64,000 nucleotides of DNA from Scortum barcoo (Eukaryota > Chordata > Actinopteri > Centrarchiformes > Terapontidae), in NCBI GenBank assembly GCA_023238725.1, contig CM041553.1:6843001-6907000 (forward strand), in the 5' to 3' direction. Positions 40,501-55,500 of the stretch are shown in pieces (positions within the stretch are counted from its first letter, which is position 1; every line of letters starts with the position of its first letter). The notes below the pieces were generated by a model. That model made no database searches. It saw nothing but the letters and a program-made list of their open reading frames with translations, and was not told where the DNA came from. The position numbers and the translations under genes were made by a program.

Positions 40501-43500
40501 ATTGGAACCATTCATTGTTATCCTTTTTCCGTGACATGCGATGCCAGGCGGAGATGACGCATCAGCAGAGATGCAAAAAGCGTTTTATGTACGATGTGGT
40601 TTCCCATGCTGACGTGGGTGTGGCTGGCTCGTGAGAGTGAGCACAAAGTGAAGTGCACCTGTGGACATAGGTGTGGGTGCGTCGTGACCCCTGTGATGCA
40701 TGACGGATGGAGAATAGAACGAAAGAGGTGTTTGCGAAACCAACCTGCAGCTGTGATCCTTTGGGTTTCCCTGCAGCGAGGCGGCAGCTCTGGCCAGGCC
40801 CAGACGCGAGAAGGAGTGGTAGTACGTGAGCCGCGTGTCCGACAGGCTGGACACGCCATCTGGCTCGTCGTACACGTTCTCCCAGTACGAGTTTAGGCTC
40901 GGTGTCCCCTGGGGAAATGGTCCAAACAGGTAGGCGTCCAGCTGGTTCACTATCTCCTGGTTTACGCTGGCTTCAAACTTCCTGGCAAAGAAGGTGGGCC
41001 GCACTGTTTGCTTCAGAGGGAAAAAGGAAGGGGGAGGCAGAGGAGCGGGGAAGGGCGAACATAACAGCAAAGCAGGGAGGGACGAGATAAAGGGAAGAAA
41101 AAAGGAGAAGATTAGGAAATGGTGTCGTGCCAGGATGGCAGGGGAACAAGCGTGATGTGTTAGATTTGTGCGGTAGTGACGTGTGGGCAGAGAGAAGAAA
41201 GACAAGGTAGAGGTGGTAGACACAGCGGATAAAAAGAAGGCACATCTTTTCTGTAAGGATGTGAGAATGAATTATATACATTAAAACAGCAAGTCTCTCC
41301 TCAGTGTCTCTATTTCTTTCTTTTGCACAACAAATTTTCTGTGGTAAGCCAGTAGTTCCCACCCTGGGGTTCAGGACTAGAGGTCTGCAAACTGTGCTTT
41401 GATTGTGCCCATATAAGCACAGAGCACATAGGGCATTGCATGAAATATTGTACATTTTATAAATACTATTATTATATTTTCCTCACAACACTCCCCAATA
41501 AACAGTGAGTGGTGACCACTTTACACAATTCAACAAACTGGATTTTTTTTTTTGGACTGAACAGGGCTGTGAAAGTGCAGACTTTGTCGGGCCTGAGCTG
41601 GAGCTTTTGGCTCATGAAGGTCACGATTAAGGACCTCTGCAAGAAGTAGTACAAAAGAGTAATTTAGCATTGCACCCCTTTAACATTCTTGGACTTGCAA
41701 TGGACTGTTTTTTTTAAAAAAGGTTTAAAAGTTTTAAAATTGATGCAGTAGCAAATTATTATCATTTCATTCTTTTTCCAAGTAGCTTTAGAGCCGCAAA
41801 CAGAGGTCTAGTAAGCTAACTACGTTCTCCACAGTTACATCACATAAAGAAGTCAGACTTGTCACAGCTCTCTCTGGAGCCCCGAAGGCTTTATACAACT
41901 TTATTCAATCATCACTAAGTGAAACAGACTTCCATGTGTACATTTTGTGGCGTTTTTTTATAAATTACTGGATAAATATACATCTTCAAGACTTAAGACT
42001 GGGAAAAAAAGTCAAAGTAGTACTCATACTGTATGTAACTGCTGACAAAAGCTTGCAAGTAAACATTAGTTTGTTTTAAGGGGCCACAAGGCAAACAGGT
42101 TGGGAACCACTGCTCTCTGTGGTTCCCATGAGTGAAGAACCCTCTTTTATCAGTTTGTCCAAACAATGCACTCACTGTGATATTTGAATTAACAAATCAA
42201 CCACCCATCCTAAACACCCTGTGTTACCCCTGCAGACAGGATGCAAAAATCATACTGTACTACCGTATGTACGTATCTGTTTTCTGAGCAGAATACTTTA
42301 CAAAAGCCCAAATCTTTATCGACTTACTTTGTGAATGCCATCTCAGATTGTGGGTACCAGAGGTTGAGGAGAAACTGAGGAGTAAACACGTTACCCACTG
42401 AGAGAATTTAATCACATCACAATACAGCTATTGATGACAGGATTTTAGGCCCATTGTCGGAGCTGCGAGTCACTCAGGGCATCTGTATCAGACAGCTTTA
42501 TTACAGGAGCATTAGCCAATGATTCTTCATAAGCATCTGCATTGTAAATCAATACGGCAGATTTTTGAGCACTGTCCCCTCTCTGGATTTAACCATCCAT
42601 TCATCATCTCTTTCCTCAACACGTCTTTCTATTTGTTGCTCTGTCTAGCCTCCTCTACTCCACCCATGTCTTTCTCGCCCTCTCCGTCCCTGCCACACTG
42701 TTGCCTGTGTGGTTGATGGTGCATCATGAAGTCTGCCGCCTCCGCAGCTTGGCTTACACACAAAGACATCTTTTCAGTCCCAGGCGCAAAACTATTTACC
42801 GATAGTTACTCAGCAGTGAACACCTCGGTGCTACCTACTGAAAAAAAACAAAACAAAAGCAGACCTTATCGAGCCGTGGCACACTTTGGCTTTTTTTCAT
42901 GCTGGAGCCGTGACTGTGGGATGCCGGTGTGGCTTCGCACTGTACGACATGACACATTAACCCTGGCAACAGCTATCAGATGAAATGCGAAGGAGGCTTT
43001 AGTAGCTGCACGTTCCCACTTTTTGTGCGTTCCGACATGCCCTCTGTGCAGTCAGCTGAAAGTACCAACCTGTCACAGCCTGTCTTTCCAACACACTTCC
43101 CAAATGCACCTCATTCTGAAACACATTACTAAACAATGATGCTCTAGGACAAAAGACACATCACCAGTCTCCCTCTCACTGGTGAGTGCCCTTCAAAATC
43201 ACCACGTGGGAAATTCGACAGTTGTACCTTGAATTATTCCTCTCATCTGCAAACCAAATTGAACTACTTCACTAGGCTGTATCTTCCCTGATGCTGAAGT
43301 TCAAAGGGAAACTCAGATTGTGCGCTCAATGGAATATTAAGTCCCATTAATACAGGGCCCTGGCTGGCTTCTGGAAAGGCTGCTTTGTTCCCAGGGTTGG
43401 ACTTCACTGATACCAGGGTGCCAACCAGACCCAGCGGCAGTGCCAAGGACCTGTGGTAATGTGTTGGCACTGAACTGCTAGAGACTGAGGCGAGACAGCC

Positions 43501-46500
43501 GGCAGACGAGTTTGGCGTAAGGGAGTAGTGAGGTCAGCACGATGGCTTTGACTGGGATGTGAAGGACAGGGGAAACGAAATGAGTCACAGCACTTAAAGG
43601 ATATGACTTGAAGTGATATTTAACTGTGGCAGAACGTTTCCACTTTGTACCGCAGCTTTTACTTTTTCGGAGGACATTAAAAGTCAAACTGCGATACTGA
43701 CTTTCTCTGGGGTCCTGGAGTCACTGCCACTCATTCACTTTCATTTTGAAAAGTTAACTTACCCTCTTCTCTCCCGCATACTCAAGGCAAAGAGGATCTA
43801 ATTACTATTACGTTTTTTCCCTTTCAGGGTCGTGCTAATCGAGACATAATTTTGCACATATTGATTGGGCAAGCTGTGGGAGCAGGCTGGATGCAGAGGT
43901 GGGGAGGACAGACCGTGAGGGCAGAGAATTTGCTGCTGCTGATTTCATACGACTTGCGTGCAGGAAACATCCACTGCAGCTATATTGTCTGTTCACAGGT
44001 TTGTTTGACGTCTCTGATTGAGATCTGCTGGAAGACACAGCCTTTTACCTGGAGAGCAGCCCAGAGCCCGTTACTATCGTAAACGTATAAAAGCCAAATT
44101 CAGGACTTAAATGAAATATAAAGGTAAAAATCTTCCACTTTTACTCCTGCTATAGATGTCAAAATTGAAATTCTTCTGACCTAAAACTGTTTTTGAATTT
44201 TGATCCGTGGTATTCATTTTTTCATACATTTGCACAGCCTTGAGAGCACACCACAGTACAAAAAACAAACTTTGGCTCCTTGGATATTAAACTCTTATGA
44301 TTTTGTCTGTAATCTCTTTCAGTGCATCTTTTTTGTCTGAATTTGTCTATAAAACTGGATTTTCCTTTTTATGTAAGTTTTTTATTACCTGATGTACCTC
44401 AACAACCTGCAGCTTGCTTTCCTCAAAGCTCTAGTCGACCTTTCTCTTTCATCACATTTCCTGTACTCTCATCCCTTTTTGTATGATTGGAGGCTACTTG
44501 TTGTTAACATCATGTGTTAATAGCTACCGGAGATGTTAGCATAAACAATATATATGTCGCAAATACATGTGTCTGATTGGTTATTTCTCCTCCAAACATA
44601 AATGTGATTAATCATGTGATCACGTGAGAGCTGCTCTTAAAGGCTCCTTCTGTACTTCACTGTCAGTTAGCAAACATCTTTTTTACTCCTACGATGGCTC
44701 TTTGGAGGATTCTTCTTTGCATCTTTATTTGTATTGATATTTTAAACTAAAACAGTGGGTAGACATGGGCAGAACAATGCTTCTTTTAATGAAGATAGGC
44801 TACACCTTGCTGTATATATAATGCATTTCCAGTATTTTATTTAATGTTCACATCTTAGTCTTGAGATAAAGCCCGTTTCTCCACTCAGTTTCACTGGTGA
44901 TTGCAGTCCAATGGTCCGTGGTTGGAGGGTTTGCCTGCAGCTATTTCTGAGCGACAGCTTCTTGCTAGAAGCCAAAAGCATTTTAAAGCTATTCAGATAT
45001 TCAACCAAGTTTATCAAGGAGTGGGCCTGGTATGCATCTCTTTATTTATTATATAATTTACTTAGTATAATATACTTTTAATACTAATATACTGTACAGT
45101 ATATGTAACATGCTAAACTATGCTTATGTTGCTCTACTATACTATATATTATGTTATACTAAACTACACTACTACATTTCATCTTATATTTTATATCCCA
45201 TCCCAGACTATATTATGATATTATGTTAATATGTTATGGTGTTTTATTACATTATATATCACATCATTTCTAAGTTAACTGAATGTCATTCTTAATCATA
45301 TTTATATTATTCTGGTGTACACTGTTGTAGTAGATGGTAATATATCACAATTATGTACATTACTACTACACAGCAGTATGTCACTTGCTTCAAATGGTAT
45401 GGCAGCACCGTCTGTATGCGTACTCCTCGCTTTGAAAGCCTAAGTTTAATTGCTCCTGTATAGTTTGTGTTTTTATCTCTATTATCATTTTTATTTTTGT
45501 TTACTTCTAATTAATTTTCTCTATTTATCTGTACTTATGCGTGTCCTTGTGCTACTGCAACGCTTGAATGTGTCCTCTACAGATCAATAAAGGTATCTTA
45601 TCTTATCTTAATTAACTTCTATTCCAAATATTTAATTATCTCTTGAAAAAAAACATGAAAAATTAAAGGACAAGCACAAAAAATCTGAAAATGTCAATAC
45701 ATTTTTTCCACACTACCGTAAGCATGTATTTGTCCCTAAGAGCTCCTGTCTATAAATATCACTTTTAGACTTCTGAAGGTTTGATATGTATGGCCTCTGA
45801 TTGGCCACTTGATTAATCGTAAAAGGTTGCAAGCAAAAAGAGATTTCCTCCTCATCAGTGCTGTGTCTTATTATTACCTGGAAACGGTGGAAGTCTGCAG
45901 GCTTGAAGTCGTTCGGGGAGCAGCCACACCAGTCGACGATGTGCTTGTACTGGCACTTACAGCCCAGTTTACGGTTCCAGTTGGTGATGCGCAGGTTGTT
46001 ATCCACCATGCTCTCACAGTGGGCGCTGTTCTCCAGCACCGTGTGAAAGAATGACTGGGGTGTTGAGAAACACAAACAGAGACAAGAATGGGAAAGGGGG
46101 AATGGGGGGGGGGCAGAGACAGAGAGACGGAATTAGAAAATTGTATACCTTTTATTTTTTACACCATTCACTCCACGGAGAGAAAATAGAGCAGCAGCAG
46201 AGAATGAAGATTCACAAAAGCTCATGATAAAAATCCAATTTCCCCACAGAGATCATTCAGTTCTCATCCAATCCTTGTATACGGTTGGAAAGTCAGCCTT
46301 TACATCTCGCCTTCACAGCGATGGAAAAGAAGCAGCCTATACTGTTTCTATAAGCGATGTGGTGTAAGTACAAAGCAGTGCTTACCTGTCAGTCAAAGGT
46401 TAAGAAACACTTGAGAGTGTGAAAGCTGTTTGTGTGTGTGTGTGTTACCTCAGCAGGCAGCAGAGTGTAGGCGTAAAAGCGCTTCATGTTGGTGACCAGA

Positions 46501-49445
46501 TCGTCCTTGGAGTTGATGACATATTCGACGAACATGCGGTTGAGAAGAAACCAGTCGGACCCGCCGTCCACTGAGATGCCTTCGGGGATTTTACGGTCAC
46601 CCAGCCTCCACATGTGGGTGTCGCACTCAAAGAACAGACGATCCAGACCCTGCTTACGGATAAACCTGGTGAACACACACACACACATGGTTATAATAAT
46701 GACTACTGAATATAATTAAATATATGAAATAGTGAGGGCTAATTATTTTTGTGAATTTATATGGAAGAAACCCCCCCAACAAAAATCCAAGTGAAAATCA
46801 GACTTTAAAAATACCATTTTTATAAAAACAAGCCCTCTGTAGTCCTTGTTTTATATTTAGAGGGTCATTGTGCATAATCCGCAGCTCATTTATACTTTCT
46901 CCCAATTTTCTCTTCACTTGCTATAAAGAGAAGATTTCTGAGTTTTGCTTGTCACAAGAGGGCCTTTGTTGACTGTACACTTCAGTGTGAGTCAACAAAG
47001 TGAACCTTCTTTCAGGAAGAAACACAACTTTTGGATGGTTGTAATAAAACCAGAGTGAAAGTCTGCTCCTTCCAACAGAAATCTGGCTGAAAACTGGTAA
47101 AAAAAAAAAAAAAAAAAAATGATGAGCTAAAAAACAGCAGAGTGCCCACTGGAAATATGCCCAGGTAGGCGAAGACACCACTCAGCTTAATCATTTTAAA
47201 CAATAATTGTTATTAGTGCAGTATTACATTAGCTGTGTATCTAAACCTTACCTCCCTTTGTATTCTAGCAGAAGTTTCCTATCCTTGGCCTTATATGACT
47301 TGACAAATGTGTCGTTCGCACTTGTCACTACACACTTTTATCAGCAACAAGAAGAGTGGCACCCTGCATGCATAATGGATGGTGTTACTCCTGTGAACAT
47401 ATCGAGTGTCAGATGGAGGGAGTCAAACTCAGGTCAGCCAGGTCAGACTGTTCCTTCTGCTCTCCGAAAAGTGACGGAGAGTGTTGAGGTACTGACCTTG
47501 TGGCTCGCAGGCACAGATACTGTACACACGCAGATGACATTTTAGAAAGGAACTTGTGCTTTTTACAATTTGTTTCACCCGTTCATACACATAGTGGTGG
47601 ATTACCCAGATCATTATTGTTGTTAATACGGAATTAAATCAGAAACAAAACGGCTTCACTCTCATCAAACACCACTAAATAAAATACTGTGACTGCAAAT
47701 ACAAAAAGGTACCGCTGAGTCACGCTGACTCATGCATCCATGCTGGCCGATGTTTTTATTTTTTCATGTGTTTTGGGGGTATTTTTGCCCACAGTGTCGT
47801 GCGACGACTGGTTTGTCACCGGGGTGTGATGAGGCAGAAAGTGGAGTGGCGGTGTGGTGGCGGCAGCGGAGAAGGCCGTCCTGGCAGCGACCTCGCGAGC
47901 TCACCCCACCAAGAAGGTTAATTAATGAAACCACAGATGGGAGCTAATTGTATTATGATTCAGTGACCACGCCGTGCTGGCAGGAGTGCGCTGTGTGTGC
48001 TGCTGTGTGTGTGTGTGTGAGTAAGAGAGACAAACACAGAGAGCTCACTAGAGAGTAAGTGAAAGGGTGGGGATTAAAATGAAGTTAGAAAAATTTGCAT
48101 CTCACCTGGCGTTGTCTCTGCCGTGGGACTTGATGAAGTTCATGTCTCTGTATTTGGACAGGAAGGCCACCAGCTGGTTATTGGTCCTGAAATGGAAGAA
48201 AATGACTCACTTCTGACTGGGAAACATATGGCGAGACCTAGCTGGAGGTGGAACATTGATTCTGCACTACAGTGCATGCTGCACATACAACGTCAGTTCT
48301 CAAGGAAAATTATGCAAATGAGTCCTCCTGTTACTGGCTGCTATAAAGACACAGAGAAATATATCATTTACCTCTCTTATACACTCTCTCTTTTTTCTTT
48401 CTCTCTTATTGTATATACTGTATTTATGTTGAGAAATCACTAGATCAAAATCCCTCTATTCTCTCTTGGCTGCTCATGATGTGTAGATAGCAGAGTGATA
48501 TCATGAGTCAGAGGTGTGCTTGTAAACTAACCCCTGCCCACATGTTCAGTTTCTCTTGGAAATTTGCCATATTACAGAAGCAAAAGAGCTCTGACTTTAG
48601 AGGCAATGAAAATTTTCTCAATTAGCTTCTTACTATAAATAAAATATTGTACTTAGAATAATCATTTGTGTCAGATATGTTTTTTTCACAACACAGTTCA
48701 ACTGACTCATTAAAAATCCCTTACAACAAATCGATTACATCTCCCCGCCAAATATAAAATCTATGAAGATGCTGATCAAAAGTGTAACTACAGGACACAG
48801 GATGTCTCCTGATGTCACAGACTCAGAGTAACTTGAGTGTGAAAACAAACTCTGCACAGGGACAGACAAACATCCAAGTTTACAGAGGCTTTAAGTCATG
48901 TAGGGATCAATTAAAGACCACGACTGAACTCAGCAACCGCCCCTGGGTTCCTTCAAGCCTTTAAAACTATTTAGGATCATACAAAAGATTGTGCTATCCA
49001 TGATTTTGATGAATGACTTCATGCTGCTCTTACATTGTAGAGCAGTCTACTCCTTCATACACAGGCCAGACAGGCTAAAAGCTTTGCACTGCAGGCTATG
49101 CCCCAGTCAATGGCTCTAACATTTCATCGGTGGTGGAGGAGCCTTTCATGATGTCTTGGCTTGCCTTTCTAAAAGAGCAGCGAGGCCCTGGTAAAGCTCA
49201 AGGATCAGTGGAGGGAGGGACAAGCGCATATTAATGTCATTTTCTCTTGAAGGAGCAATTTCACAGCCTGGGGGGCTTATCTTAGGAGGTCCTGAGCCAT
49301 AAAGCCTAACTGATGATGTGCTGTACAGACGCATTCAGTCTCTTCTGTCTCTACTTCTGTGCATCTGCTAGTATGCACACTGACAATACAATATACAGGA
49401 ACAGAGACACACAAAGCGCTTGCCAGCATGTGCAGGCGAGGCGCA

Positions 49446-49511
<66 letters not shown>

Positions 49512-52500
49512 CGGGGGAATTCATGTCAAGCTCCAGATTTGCCACCTGAGTGGTCACCCCGTCCACTGGGTCTAGTTTGCTTACTGTCAGCCCTGTGGCT
49601 GCTCTGTCTCACAGTGGTATTCACACGCACACATTATAGTCACACTCACACACACACTTACACACACACCGCTGTGAGTCTCAACCCAACCTGACATCGA
49701 AAAAATGTGCACTTTTTCGATATCATAGCCAATTAAACTTCATCATTATGCCACTGTTTCACTTCCATGGTCTTACTGTTAACTTAATAATGGACCTTTT
49801 TATAACAGGGACTTTAAATATACCGTTCCTGAGGGGACTAGTTGAATTCCAATGGATTACAGGTAATGAACTCACACTCTCTCCACACTCAGACGCATGA
49901 GAGATTAATAGCACGTTCTTTGTGCCGAAAAAATCTACAAAAAGTTGTGAGCGGTAACTTTCTCAACAAGTTCTTTAATTTCAGAAGTTTTTAGAATTAC
50001 ATTTTCTAACGAGCCAACTTAGCTCTAATGGGTTATAAAGGCTGTTTTTTTCCACAGCAGGAAATGGCACCTATCACTTATGGAACAAAAGCTAAAATAT
50101 GAGATGCGACACTTTCCCAAGACGGAGATGACAAAGTGAGAGAGATTAGACGATATGACGCCTGCAGCCAGTCATTGTCTCACAAAGCTCTGACTTCTTA
50201 AAAGCTGCTGTAAAGTCCATGAAAGGGGCTTTCAAGAAAAAAAAGAGGTAAAAGCAAGGAGTGTAGATAAAAGCTGGGAAAGAGGGTTGTAGTCTGACAA
50301 AGCAAGCGTGTAACTCATCCTCTGGCCTCTCTGGACACACACACACACAGAGTATATCTCCCCCTGGACAAACAGCCCCTCTGCTGGTGTGAGGGGCTCT
50401 GGGTTTGCCTTTGAGAGCCATCCATGCGGCAGGACAGACATTATCAGGGAATTAGAGGGGAAATAATGCTTGTCTCCAGTCCCACTGATAACAACAGCAG
50501 TAGTCAGGGCAGCGCTGGGCAGGGGAGCCCCCACCCCCCTCTTCCCCGCCTGCACCTGAGCAGTATGTGCACAGTGGAAAAACCAGTGCCATTTGGAAAG
50601 TCCATGACCCAAAATACTGTAACTTAAAGCCACATTAAGGTGCAGTTTCTCTCTATATATTCTTATCTGAGTATGTAGTACAATCGATGTGAAATAATAT
50701 AAATAAGGAGGGATAAGGGTTGGGTTGTGCATGAAAAGAACACCATACAAGGTGTTGTCTGACCTCAAGACGTGATATTGTTAAACAGCAGAATAACAGC
50801 GTTTTCATATCGTCTCTCCTGGAAGGAGGGTTGCACTTGGCTGTTCACATGACAAGTGACGGGATTAGTTGTGTATCCTTTCTCACCTCCACACAGCTGA
50901 CCAATTCACGGCGTAAAGTGGGCAAGAATGTTGGATTGGGACGCCCTCCACCTCGTCAGAAAGGTGTGTGGCGAGGGGGTTTCCGAAGCTATTCAACCAC
51001 CCGATAGGGAGCTCCGATAGGTATAGTGGCAGCTTAAGACGTGGCCATATTTGAAGTCTGGTAAAAGTGAGGCTTCTGATTATTCCGATTATTGTCATGT
51101 GCTGTAGCGTGCTACAGTCCATAATGATAATGTAATGCTGAGGTGTTTATTCTTGAGGGACAGCATCTCTTTCTGCCTGATCCCGAACAAATCAGAAAGG
51201 ATTGTCAACAACAAAACAGCTGAATGGGTTTCAGTTTCTTGCTTGAGGACACTCAAGCCGTGCTCCCTCTCGCAGGGGCTTGAACCCGGGCCTGCCACTT
51301 AAACGGACCACATTTGGAAGTTCACCCCAGTAAATATGCAGCGTGCAGACTTGTTCAGATCTCAGCCCGGGTTACAAATGCACTTGCTAAGCAAAGATAC
51401 AAGAGTGCAATTTCCATATTTCCATATTGCATGGATCCAAAACATGCGGTTCCCTCTTGTTCCCCTACACCTAACTGCTTATTCTCGCCTCTCCCGCCTC
51501 TCCCTGTCATTTCTGCCTCTCGGCTCCTTCTTTCGCTCCATCAATCGTTTCGTTTCCCAACAGATGGGGCTTAAAACCTCCACTGTCAGCCCTTTTCTCA
51601 ACAACATCACCAACATGCAAATGAGGAGGCAGAACGGGCAGAAAACAGTGTTTCGGTGCTCACACTCTCAAATACCTTTAATCATGCACTCGACAGACAG
51701 GCGCACAGACAGGGTAAATATGCACACACACACAGACAGATGCCGAGACACATTGAACTATGCAGACAGCAAGACATAAACTCAGACGTGCACGCACTGG
51801 TGCAGACACACATACTCAAACAGCATGTCAGCAGTGTTCATCGATCAGCAAAAAAAAAACAAAAAAAAAAACAAGACTGAGCCCATCCATGAACAAAATC
51901 CACATTTGCCCCTGCATCTTGGCTCCAGCTGTGGAGACAGCAGATTCAGCCTCCTTTTACCCAGTGGCTATTACAGCTTGTCTAAATTCAACGGGTGGAC
52001 ATCTGGCTGCGCAGAAGAGATAACTCTCTCCTTAATAGGAGGGTTTTAATTGGCTGCTGCAGAGTTACATCAAAAACCCAGCAGACCCTGAACTCCCAGA
52101 AGAACTATAAACTCACATAAAAAAAAGTACAAGTCACAAAATGTCTCCTCCAATAGGAGGACTATTTCCATGACTTCATGTCCAGTTCACGTAGACTTTG
52201 TGGCTTTAATTACCTTTTACAGCTCTCTTTAAAAGGGACGTTTTCCAGAGGAGAAATGACTTTCGGACCATACAGTACACAACAGGCCTGGAAAGTCAAT
52301 AGGTATTGACCCTGGGCAATTAAATTGTAATCAGTTCACCATGTAACCCATTCAATGGAGTGCAAGCAAGGAAGCAGGGACTTGGAAGAGAAGGTGTTAA
52401 CGAATAGTGTTTGAGAAAAGCAGAGTTCTACTTCATTGATCTGTTTGGTTTGGAGTGACTCTTTATTTAAAGCTCACAGTTAACCACAGGAGCCCAGCCC

Positions 52501-55500
52501 AGTGTGTACTGAATTTCTTCCATATTGGCTGAGAGCGGCCTGCTATTTTTGTGCCCTGGTGATTGCCTTTGTCGCCTATATTAGATGCTTGCCCCTAAAC
52601 CTCACTTCATTTCCTTACAGGACAATTCATTACCTGACTGCGGTCCCCTCAGGCCTCCCCTGCTATCCTTTCCTGAACTCCCCTTTATCTGAGATCCATC
52701 CTTGTTACCTGATGGGGTAGTCAGCAGCGCTGAGGTTGATGAAGAAATCCCAGCTCCAGTCCCTCATGGCCAGCAGGTCAGCCATGCTGCGAAGATACAT
52801 GGTCAGCAGACTGGCACCACCCCAGATGGTGGCCATGCGCCAAGGTGTCACCCTCACATTCGGATACTGGGCAGCCAAGGCATGCACCTGCCTGTGCAGG
52901 TAGTTAGAGCGCTGGAGCAAAGGAATAGATCACACACTGATTAATATTATGTCTGATACCAAGAGATTCAATTTCGCAAGTATCTAAAGAACAAAGAAAA
53001 TGTTCATATTCTAATCAAACCATAGAAACTATACAAAATATAAATTATAGATAAAACAATGGATTTTACCAGTTTCACATTACATTTTTCATTACGTTTC
53101 ACAGATAAATCATGTTTGCAGACCCCCCGGGCTCACCTGATCCACGTGTATGTAGTAGTAGTGCGAGGTGTGGTAGATGGCTTTGAAGAGGCGTTGAAAC
53201 TGGCGAGAGGCTCGTCCGTGGACCACCAGGACGAACGCTATTCTGACTGGTTTTGAAGGGAAGCTCTCAGCAGAGTCCTCGTCCCACTGGACGTTAGCAT
53301 TGGCTTTACCTGTGAGGCATAAAGACAACAACATCTATATTCATGCACTTGAACAACTGACCCACCCCCATACTGTGCATTGCTGCTGCAACTTTGGACT
53401 TTGGACTTTGGATATTTGTGTACATATTACATATTTTTATTATTACTTACTATATTCTTACCTCTATTTTCATTGCAGTTACTCCTATTTATTCTGTTTA
53501 TTCTGTTTATTTATATTTATCCACTAGCTCATTTTGCACTAGCTCATTTTTGCTTATTCTATCTTGTTTATTTTGTACTATTCTACTTTTACTTTTTTAT
53601 ACTTATTCTACTTTTTATTCTACTTCTTATTCTTACTTTATCCTACTTATTGGGCTTGCACCAGGACCAGGGTAGCTAATCTCGTTCCATCCCATGTTTA
53701 ACTTGTGTTGGAATGACAATAAACAATCCTTGAATCCTATTACTATTTTTTTAACTATATTTACGTTTAAAGCTGGAAGTCACCAATATTAATTTCGTCA
53801 TGTGAAAACATGATGACAATAAAATGATTCTTGATTCTTGATTCATGTAATCATACGTGTGAAAAGAAATCTTGTATTAACTCCATTTAATTTTTATCAG
53901 TAATGTATTCAGGGGTTGTTTGATTACCAAATCAAATCTGTTATTTATTTGATCAGCTATGAAAGGCTGCACAAACAGCGCCATTAGTCACTATATGATG
54001 GGGAGCGCCTATAAATATCAAGGACAAAGAAAGCAAATGCCAAAGCATAATGAATATATATATTAATGATAATTAAATGTTATTCTTTAAACAATGAACG
54101 AAAACTGCTAAACAACGTGGTTGCTAGGCAACACAGTAAGTAGCAATTGGAGTGGTATGATTAGCATATTCATAGTAATTACCCGCTATGTCAAAAGTGA
54201 ACATCCGTGGGGTATTTTATGTTGTGTCTAAGTATGACAGTCTGAACTGAGGATGTACCTGTTTCATAACTATTAATCAAGATGCTCTTTTGAAGGTATA
54301 CAGACAGAATAAAATAAAAACATTATTTTTTGAAACACACAGCCCATAACGGGCGGAGGTGGTTGTATAACTGAAGTAGCTTCACTTTGCCCTCCTGTGT
54401 GTCGTTTAAATACATCACATGTTCTCGAGAGGACAAGCTGGTCAGGATTATGCAAAGGGGAGGAAAGCCATGCTGCAATTGAGATACTAATAAATAAATA
54501 AATGAATAAGCGCAAGTCAGACAACCTTGCAGTGGAACAAAAAACAGGACTCACTCATCCACTTTCTTATGTGATTGAATTGGAAATATGACAATTTCAA
54601 CCAGATGCTATACACACTGTAACTACTATCCTCAATTAGACAGGAATCCTATAAGCAATTCCTCTGGGGCTTTCAGGGTGGAGAACGGTTTGACAATGTG
54701 CCATCGTTCCTCCCAGGCAAAACTCCCAGAAGATGCCTTGGATTTCACACAAATGACAACAATAAGCAGGCAGGCAAACACCGCCCTGGTCGTGGCCTGC
54801 CAAGCCACTATCAAATTAAACAATTCCAGCAGTCTCTAGAGAGCCATTGGTAACCTCGCATAGCTCCATTGTGTGGTTCTGTACCAGCCATAACCACTCA
54901 GAAAACAAACATCCGCTCCTCAAACCTGAAAACAACCTTCCTCCCAGCAGCCCTGCACCATCAAGTCCCCCAACATTATCCCAGACATTGTTTGTTTTTA
55001 AATCTTCAGTTATTACAGCAAATGTGCACACGCAGCTTATGAGACATGTTTGTTCACAGAACGTGCCTTAAGGAGATTAACGGCGACAATTTGGGACCTC
55101 AGATCCCAAGAGCCTGCCTGTGCTAAAGAAACAGAAGACGCCGAGGGAATACTGAGATGGGGGGGGTGTTTATTCCCCTGAGGTTATGTTTCCTCAAAAG
55201 TGCCCCTCCCGGCTCCTCTCCCAGTCTGGCCCTAAAGTCTTGTAATTACTCAAAATGTAAGGGCAAGTGTCCCACAAGTGTCTTCTTTAAGAGTTGACAG
55301 GGGTGGCCCAAGAGAACCTGGCCCCTCCCGTTCCACTTATCTCATCCATTCATTCAGATTTAAGGGCAGGTGTCCAACATGGCATTGTAAATGGCATTAA
55401 AGGTTGACCACAGGACTTGGGGTTAATGACACGCTCCGTTGGCTCCAATTGGCCCCAGTTGGCTGTGGCTCCTGTCAGACACTCATACTTATTTCTCACT

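Larger units (their letters stand above)
41011..45877 (-). other. xylt1: xylt1 intron 8
   Basis: This intron of 4.9 kb starts gtaata and ends ctgaag. It contains a hAT-like inverted-repeat element (41,350-42,112) and a non-LTR retrotransposon tail (45,400-45,610). A purine-rich block sits just inside the acceptor side at 41,020-41,120. Confidence 0.9.
48187..52708 (-). other. xylt1: xylt1 intron 5
   Basis: This GT-AG intron of 4.5 kb starts gtaaca and ends catttcag. It holds the longest CA microsatellite of the window (49,452-49,508) and a weak repeat remnant at 51,225-51,300. The remainder shows nothing recognisable. Confidence 0.9.
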
